Virus record (IMG/VR): IMGVR_UViG_3300032315_001592
Coordinates: 1 to 61,922 of that record
Source of the DNA: a virus
DNA: 61,922 bases
Direction: 5' to 3' (one strand)
Shown here piece after piece: positions 58,323-61,922 of this stretch. Made by a program: the position numbers and the translations under genes. How positions within the stretch are numbered: the stretch's first letter is position 1; the number at the start of each line of letters is the position of its first letter. Under the pieces are notes generated by a model, which worked only from the letters and a program-made list of their open reading frames with translations, did not search any database and was not told where the DNA came from.

Positions 58323-58655
58323 TCACCGCGCATCTTTCTGCCGTTCGAAATCCTCATTCCTCAGACTCTGGGATGACTCTTCATCCCACTGCAGCCGCTC
58401 AAACATCTCCCGGCACCAGTCAAAGAACTCCAGCGCCTCCGCCTCCAACCTCCCCGTCGCCTGATCAATCATCCGCTCAATCGGCGTCCCCCGACCAGTC
58501 AGGTTCGTGCCCCGCAGCCGATCATACTGCGCCAACAACTCCCGATTCCCCGCGCACAACCTCAGCCAGGGCTCCAGCGCCACTCCGGTTCTGAGTAGTG
58601 GAGTCCCGCCTTGAGGCGGTTCCGGTTCAAGAGAAGTCAAAGCAGCGTCATTCAT
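58323..58655 (-). CDS. Hypothetical protein with C-repeat N-terminus
   Basis: 110 residues from ATG 58655, which overlaps the previous stop (TGATG). Residues 10-22 are a C repeat (LEPEPPQGGTPLL). The rest (LCAGNRELLAQYDRLRGTN, PIERMIDQATGRLEAEALEF, FDWCREMFERLQW) resembles a common small phage protein of unknown role. The end is shaped by an R1 repeat nearby. Confidence 0.55.
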   Translation of the reverse strand: MNDAALTSLEPEPPQGGTPLLRTGVALEPWLRLCAGNRELLAQYDRLRGTNLTGRGTPIERMIDQATGRLEAEALEFFDWCREMFERLQWDEESSQSLRNEDFERQKDAR

Positions 58656-59092
58656 CACTTTTTCTTGGGTGAAGGCTTCTCATACACCACCTCCTGCCGC
58701 ACCTCCGCCACCGGCGGCGCGTTCGTGTCTTCAGCAGCGACAGCAAACGGAACAATGGCACCCTTCTGGCTTTCCTCCCACGTTCCCACGTAGTCCAAAA
58801 TGGCATCCCGATAAAAAGGAGGGCGGGCCGAATACCCCAGCCCCCGGCGGGCCCGATCAATTTTTTCAAACTCGGAAGCGTTGAACGAAATCAGTGCCGA
58901 TTCATCAAGAGGCATCTCTTGTTTCTGCATCAGCAAACCAATGGTCGCCAGTGCCTGATCGGAAAACCCACGGCTGAACCACTGGTCCACGGTGCCCTTG
59001 GAAACGCCACACATTCGAGACAGCCAGTCCCGGTCTTTGCCTAGCTGGAGCAGCCAAGCGCTAATTTGTTCTTTGGTCAAAGCAGACATCAT
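58655..59092 (-). CDS. Repressor-like HTH protein at the divergent switch
   Basis: 145 residues from ATG 59092 (a second ATG at 59089; TTG at 59104). HTH: SAWLLQLGKDRDWLSRMCGVSKGTVDQWF, quoted in parts as RDWLSRMCGVSKGTVDQWF near residues 22-40. No LexA-like Ser-Lys peptidase is visible. It reads away from a divergent promoter-operator region, facing 59192. Likely the lysogeny repressor or a Cro-like partner; the XRE gene at 55615 is the other candidate. Confidence 0.65.
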   Translation of the reverse strand: MMSALTKEQISAWLLQLGKDRDWLSRMCGVSKGTVDQWFSRGFSDQALATIGLLMQKQEMPLDESALISFNASEFEKIDRARRGLGYSARPPFYRDAILDYVGTWEESQKGAIVPFAVAAEDTNAPPVAEVRQEVVYEKPSPKKK

Positions 59093-59103
59093 TTCAGTGA
59101 ACA

Positions 59104-59191
59104 ACTCATCGCTTCGTTTGAAGATTCGTCAAACTTATTTGTTGACTGATTTTACAATTCGTCAATAATGGACTGACAATTCATCAACACC
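59104..59191. promoter_or_regulatory. Divergent promoters with three operator-like direct repeats
   Basis: ATTCGTCAA at 59124-59132 and 59157-59165 and ATTCATCAA at 59179-59187; spacings of 33 and 22 bases are three and two helical turns. Rightward promoter: TTGACT (59142-59147), 16 bases, AATAAT (59164-59169). Leftward: TTGTCA (59179-59174), 17 bases, TGTAAA (59156-59151). The repeats overlap both promoters. The region is clearly AT-richer than its surroundings. Confidence 0.65.
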
Positions 59192-59383
59192 ATGGCCAAA
59201 AATACCGACATCACCGATCACGACGAGCTCAGCTATGAGCGCCTGCTGCAAAGCCTGCCCCCTGAAACGCAGGAATCCATGCGGAACATCGCCCGCACTC
59301 GCCGCGTGCACATCGTCCAGGTCATCAAGGAAGCGATCAACGCTTTTGCAGACCAATACCAGAACCTGCGCCAAGCCGCCTGA
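59192..59383 (+). CDS. Small helical protein, first gene rightward of the switch
   Basis: 63 residues. LSYERLLQSLPPETQESMRN and ARTRRVHIVQVIKEAINAFAD suggest a ribbon-helix-helix-like or small helical DNA-binding protein, placed where cro lies in lambdoid phages. A Cro-like role is inferred from position. The 3' end abuts the convergent membrane protein gene without a gap. Confidence 0.6.
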   Translation: MAKNTDITDHDELSYERLLQSLPPETQESMRNIARTRRVHIVQVIKEAINAFADQYQNLRQAA

Positions 59384-59644
59384 TCACCCGCGCTTAATCA
59401 CTCCGGCTGCACCCCACATGAGAAGCGCTAGCATCACCGCGATCACCCACTCAGTTTCTCCCATGAACTGCCGCAGCAGCATGCCAGCCGCCATTCCCAG
59501 CGCTGGCCACCCACTACGCTTGTGCCAGTCCTCCAGGTCCAACTGTCCCATCGTGCGGATCTTCAGCAGCAGCGCCACAAACGGCCACAGAAACAGTACC
59601 ACGCACATCCCGCCGAGCACCAAAAACGTCAGCAGCCCGTCCAT
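59384..59644 (-). CDS. Membrane protein, two or three spans
   Basis: 86 residues from ATG 59644, seven bases after a GAGAG purine run; an ATG at 59671 is in frame. Spans: [32 protein letters not shown] (weak) and [18 protein letters not shown]; the link is basic (KIRTMGQ...HKRSG). Convergent with the cro-like gene. Could be a superinfection or immunity membrane protein; no family is recognised. Confidence 0.5.
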   Translation of the reverse strand: MDGLLTFLVLGGMCVVLFLWPFVALLLKIRTMGQLDLEDWHKRSGWPALGMAAGMLLRQFMGETEWVIAVMLALLMWGAAGVIKRG

Positions 59645-59776
59645 GTGAAAGCTCTCAGTCAATCCCAGCATCTCCCACCCTGCCCCTCGAATCCCCCTCG
59701 TCAACCCTCACTCACCCACCGCCTGATCACTCCCCATCCGGTATTTTTGCCTGCCCATTTTTTTGCCATTTCTCCC

Positions 59777-60088
59777 ATGCCTCACACCCCCAACAACACC
59801 CTACCCAAACTCACCGGCCCGGAAATCCTTGCCAAACTCACCGCCATCCTCGTGGAACTCCTCCACGTGGACCCCGCTGAAGTCATCCCCGCAGCCCACT
59901 TCATGCCCCGCACCGTGCCTGCCGGATCAGCCTCCATCCCGCATCTCGGAGCCGACTCCCTCGATCACCTCGAAATCATCATGGCCACCGAAACCGAGTT
60001 CGGCATCAGCATCCCCGACGAAAACGCCGAAGAACTCCTCACCGTCCAGCACACCATCGACTACCTCCTCACCCGCAAAGTCTTCTGA
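59777..60088 (+). CDS. Acyl carrier protein
   Basis: 103 residues from ATG 59777. The ACP core is clear: helix 1 [41 protein letters not shown] with the 4'-phosphopantetheine site Ser61, then [20 protein letters not shown]. About 15 extra residues ([16 protein letters not shown]) lie between the first helix and the DSL motif. Acidic, as usual for ACP. It would be charged by host phosphopantetheinyl transferase. An early phage gene for ACP is uncommon. Confidence 0.85.
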   Translation: MPHTPNNTLPKLTGPEILAKLTAILVELLHVDPAEVIPAAHFMPRTVPAGSASIPHLGADSLDHLEIIMATETEFGISIPDENAEELLTVQHTIDYLLTRKVF

Positions 60089-60143
60089 ATCCCTCCGGTA
60101 TTTTTTACCGCCCATCTTTTTGCCGGACCCTCCACCTCCCCCG

Positions 60144-60392
60144 ATGAACACCAGCACCCCACTCACCCCCGCTCAAGCCTCCGTTCTGGACGCCCTGCAA
60201 AAACTCGTCCGCAACTACGAACCCTCCTCCGTTGGCGGTTTCGATGCCGACGACATCTCCCTGCACTGCACCCTCCCCTCCGCCACAGTCCAAGAACACC
60301 TCCACGACCTCGAAACCCTCGGACTCATCACCGCCATCGAGTCCCCCATCGGCTCCGCCTGGGACACCCACTACCGCTCCGGTCCCGAATAG
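60144..60392 (+). CDS. Small winged-helix-like protein
   Basis: 82 residues from ATG 60144, after an R1 copy. LTPAQASVLDALQKLVRNYE, FDADDISLHCTLPSATVQEH and LHDLETLGLITAIES fit a winged helix. Stop TAG is followed by TCATCCCA. A regulator of early genes is likely. Confidence 0.55.
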   Translation: MNTSTPLTPAQASVLDALQKLVRNYEPSSVGGFDADDISLHCTLPSATVQEHLHDLETLGLITAIESPIGSAWDTHYRSGPE

Positions 60393-60440
60393 TCATCCCA
60401 TTCCCCACCACCCATTTTTTTACCTTCAATCCCTCATCCC

Positions 60441-60701
60441 ATGACTCACACAATCCCACGCCGCCGCTCCCAGCTCGCCCTCACCCCGCGCCAGCAAGCC
60501 GTGCTCAACGCACTCCAAAACCCCACGTTCACCCGCAAACAAGCCGCCGCATCCCTCGGCATCAGCTACCAAACCATTCACCAGCACGTCCGCAACATCC
60601 TGGACCGCCTCAACGTCCCCACCCTCGAAGCCGCCTTCCAACTCATTTCCCCTTCTGATTCTGTCCATTCCCTTGCTCCTTCATCCCCTTGCCAAAAATA
60701 A
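60441..60701 (+). CDS. LuxR-type HTH protein
   Basis: 86 residues. LTPRQQAVLNALQNPTFTRK, QAAASLGISYQTIHQHVRNI and LDRLNVPTLEAAFQL match the LuxR/GerE or sigma-region-4 HTH, with the usual 'xGxSxxTVxxHxxxIxxKLxV' pattern. No receiver or ligand domain. The C-terminal 12 residues (HSLAPSSPCQK) come from an R2 repeat. Confidence 0.7.
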   Translation: MTHTIPRRRSQLALTPRQQAVLNALQNPTFTRKQAAASLGISYQTIHQHVRNILDRLNVPTLEAAFQLISPSDSVHSLAPSSPCQK

Positions 60702-60717
60702 AATCGTCCTTCGCCCC

Positions 60718-60897
60718 ATGCCCCACTCCACCACCACCAGCGTCCGCATCCAGATCCGCGCCCCACGCTCCCTCACCGTCACCGTCCCCACCGGCCGCAA
60801 CCCCTTCGCCACCCTCGAAGCCGCCACCGCCAAAGCCCAAGAACAAATCCTCCTCCACGCCACTTTCGCCCGCCGATCCCCACGCCCTCGCTCCTGA
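60718..60897 (+). CDS. Hypothetical small basic protein
   Basis: 59 residues from ATG 60718. TTTSVRIQIRAPRSLTVTVPTG and a helix (LEAATAKAQEQILLHATFA), basic end (RRSPRPRS). Follows an R2 repeat. Function unknown. Confidence 0.45.
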   Translation: MPHSTTTSVRIQIRAPRSLTVTVPTGRNPFATLEAATAKAQEQILLHATFARRSPRPRS

Positions 60898-60904
60898 CTT
60901 CAAC

Positions 60905-60971
60905 CATCTTTTACCGCCCATCTTTCTGCCGGCCTTGGCTCCTCTTTTTTTTGCCTAACCATTTTTCTGCC
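60905..60971 (+). repeat. Two R1 copies in tandem
   Basis: TTTTACCGCCCATCTTTCTGCC (60907-60928, quoted as TTTTACCGCCC and CATCTTTCTGCC) and a second, CCATTTTTCTGCC (60957-60971), 20 bases before the next gene. Confidence 0.75.
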
Positions 60972-60991
60972 TTCCTCCGAACTCCACTAAA

Positions 60992-61246
60992 ATGATCATG
61001 ACTAGCGACCCGCCTCCATCTCCAATTTCTGACGAAATACTGCTTCGAATCATTGACGAGTACGATGCTGAACAAGCCGCCGCAGTGATACGCGCCATCA
61101 ACGGCACCCCTGAGCCTGTTCAACCAATCACCCCCAGGTCCGCAGAGCATGAGGAATCCATGGGCTGGCCCGCAGCCTTGGTCAGAACGGCTTTTATTTT
61201 GGTCTTTGCTTGGATTCTCAACTCCTACCTTAAATCATTCCCATGA
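60992..61246 (+). CDS. Tail-anchored small membrane protein
   Basis: 84 residues (ATG 60992, or 60998). Soluble N-terminus with LLRIIDEYDAEQAAAVIRAI, then a C-terminal span (LVRTAFILVFAWILNSYL). Stop overlaps the next ATG by ATGA. No family is recognised. Confidence 0.55.
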   Translation: MIMTSDPPPSPISDEILLRIIDEYDAEQAAAVIRAINGTPEPVQPITPRSAEHEESMGWPAALVRTAFILVFAWILNSYLKSFP

Positions 61247-61482
61247 AGACCCTCGCCTACCTGCCGCCCGCCAACACCCGCATGATCGATCTCCGCCGCT
61301 CCCTCCCCACCCTGCGCAGCAGCCTCAGCCCTGCGCCCGCCCCAGACTCACCCCCACTCCCCGAGCCCGACCGCCTCGCCCAACTGCAAGCCGCCAACGA
61401 AGCCGCCTTCGGCATGCGCCGCCTCTTTCTCGCCACCCTGCTCTTCTGGGCCGCCATCTACATCTGGTACCTCTACGCCTGA
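61243..61482 (+). CDS. Tail-anchored small membrane protein
   Basis: 79 residues. A Pro-rich linker (PAPAPDSPPLPEPD) precedes a C-terminal span (MRRLFLATLLFWAAIYIWYL). Same topology as the gene it overlaps, so the two may work as a pair. A spanin pair is conceivable but lacks the signal peptide and lipobox expected. Confidence 0.55.
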   Translation: MKTLAYLPPANTRMIDLRRSLPTLRSSLSPAPAPDSPPLPEPDRLAQLQAANEAAFGMRRLFLATLLFWAAIYIWYLYA

Positions 61483-61529
61483 TCCCAAGACTCATCCCAG
61501 CCGCCCTCATTTAATCTTCCCCTTTCCCG

Positions 61530-61922
61530 ATGAATACAAACACACCACCCACCATCCACTGCCAACCCGGACTCACCGCCGTCATTCCGGAGCACCTGCG
61601 GGAACTCCCCATCACCACCGCTTTTCTAACCGAGAAAAACGCCTGTTCTGAGGGCAAGCAATGGTTCACCACCACTTTCCCCGCCGGCGGCACCTACACC
61701 CAGCTCCGCGAAAAACTTGCGGCTGAAAACAGGAGTCCATGGCAATCTTGGATTCAAAGCGTGGTGGGCGGGGATGTCGCCACGGCGGGCTACAGCGGCA
61801 CCGCCACGGCGGGCGACAGCGGCACCGCCACGGCGGGCGACAGAGGCACCGCCACGGCGGGCGACAGCGGCACCGCCACGGCGGGCGACAGAGGCACCGC
61901 CACGGCGGGCTGCAGAGGCACC
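61530..61922 (+). CDS. N-terminal half of octapeptide-repeat protein, continues at base 2
   Basis: ATG 61530, 131 codons to the end of the window with no stop. Residues 1-83 are unique (TIHCQPGLTAVIPEHLRELP, WFTTTFPAGGTYTQLREKLA, WIQSVVGGDV), then six ATAGxxGT octads. The C-terminal half is at 2-331. Repeat octads recall ice-nucleation protein repeats. With at least 14 octads, the whole protein is at least about 240 residues; the true copy number is unknown. Confidence 0.75.
   Translation, partial: MNTNTPPTIHCQPGLTAVIPEHLRELPITTAFLTEKNACSEGKQWFTTTFPAGGTYTQLREKLAAENRSPWQSWIQSVVGGDVATAGYSGTATAGDSGTATAGDRGTATAGDSGTATAGDRGTATAGCRGT
61779..61922 (+). repeat. 24-bp tandem repeat array, left part (6 units)
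   Basis: Six exact 24-bp units; codons 5-6 read Tyr-Ser, Asp-Ser, Asp-Arg, Asp-Ser, Asp-Arg and Cys-Arg. The window ends at a unit boundary, and base 1 is one extra C relative to the next unit. Confidence 0.95.

Noticed and set aside
61243-61482. Spanin pair with 60992
   Set aside because: Both have C-terminal anchors but no lipobox or signal peptide, and they lie in the early region far from the lysis genes.

Overview
This window reads as an essentially complete genome of a tailed temperate bacteriophage, probably short-tailed (podovirus type). It carries a tyrosine integrase with an attP overlapping a tRNA 3' end, both terminase subunits, a large portal, major capsid and scaffold proteins, an adaptor, fibre-type proteins, a lysis cassette and a divergent repressor switch, but no tape-measure or sheath gene. 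The two ends fall inside one open reading frame made of 24-bp tandem repeats: the first half of that gene is at 61530-61922 and the second half at 2-331. The molecule is therefore probably circular or circularly permuted, with assembly broken in the repeat. The host is inferred, with low to moderate confidence, to be a verrucomicrobial bacterium: GC is high, Shine-Dalgarno sequences are rare, and a secreted protein (54087-54806) has the 'IPFEKLHP' type motif I associate with that group.

Layout. 59192 to 331 through to 13195 (rightward, crossing the contig ends): early region with an acyl carrier protein, small HTH and membrane proteins, the octapeptide-repeat protein, an HTH protein, a Tad2-like anti-Thoeris protein, integrase (leftward) and attP, an ASCH-type protein, replication initiator and DnaC-like loader, a long C5-cytosine methyltransferase, a second amino-methyltransferase and a VRR-NUC nuclease. 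13179-18266 (leftward): a sugar/methyl-transfer cassette (DUF115-like, two SAM methyltransferases, one fused to a family-9 glycosyltransferase) and small proteins. 18411-34417 (leftward): virion and lysis genes from a tail nozzle-like protein back through adaptor, capsid, scaffold, endolysin, alpha/beta hydrolase, holin-like protein and fibres to the portal. 34738-36245 (rightward): small accessory genes. 36341-53976 (leftward): a 4544-residue polyvalent protein filling 22 percent of the window, two small companions and the terminase. 54087-54806 (rightward): a secreted coiled-coil protein. 54913-59092 (leftward): regulators, a DNA methyltransferase and accessory proteins, ending at a repressor-like gene.

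Two system-level features stand out. First, the genome is sprinkled with dispersed repeats, several of them palindromes with compensating stem changes. All copies I found of the asymmetric families point the same way on the + strand whatever the gene direction, and many lie in frame inside genes, where they encode linkers. Second, the giant polyvalent protein contains seven copies of a short (S/A)(A/P)RKQ motif placed at domain borders, which looks like a set of proteolytic processing sites.

Most neighbouring genes overlap by ATGA or follow within a few bases. A pyrimidine-rich element (consensus GAATARTCATCCCA), rather than a purine-rich ribosome-binding site, recurs just before start codons.
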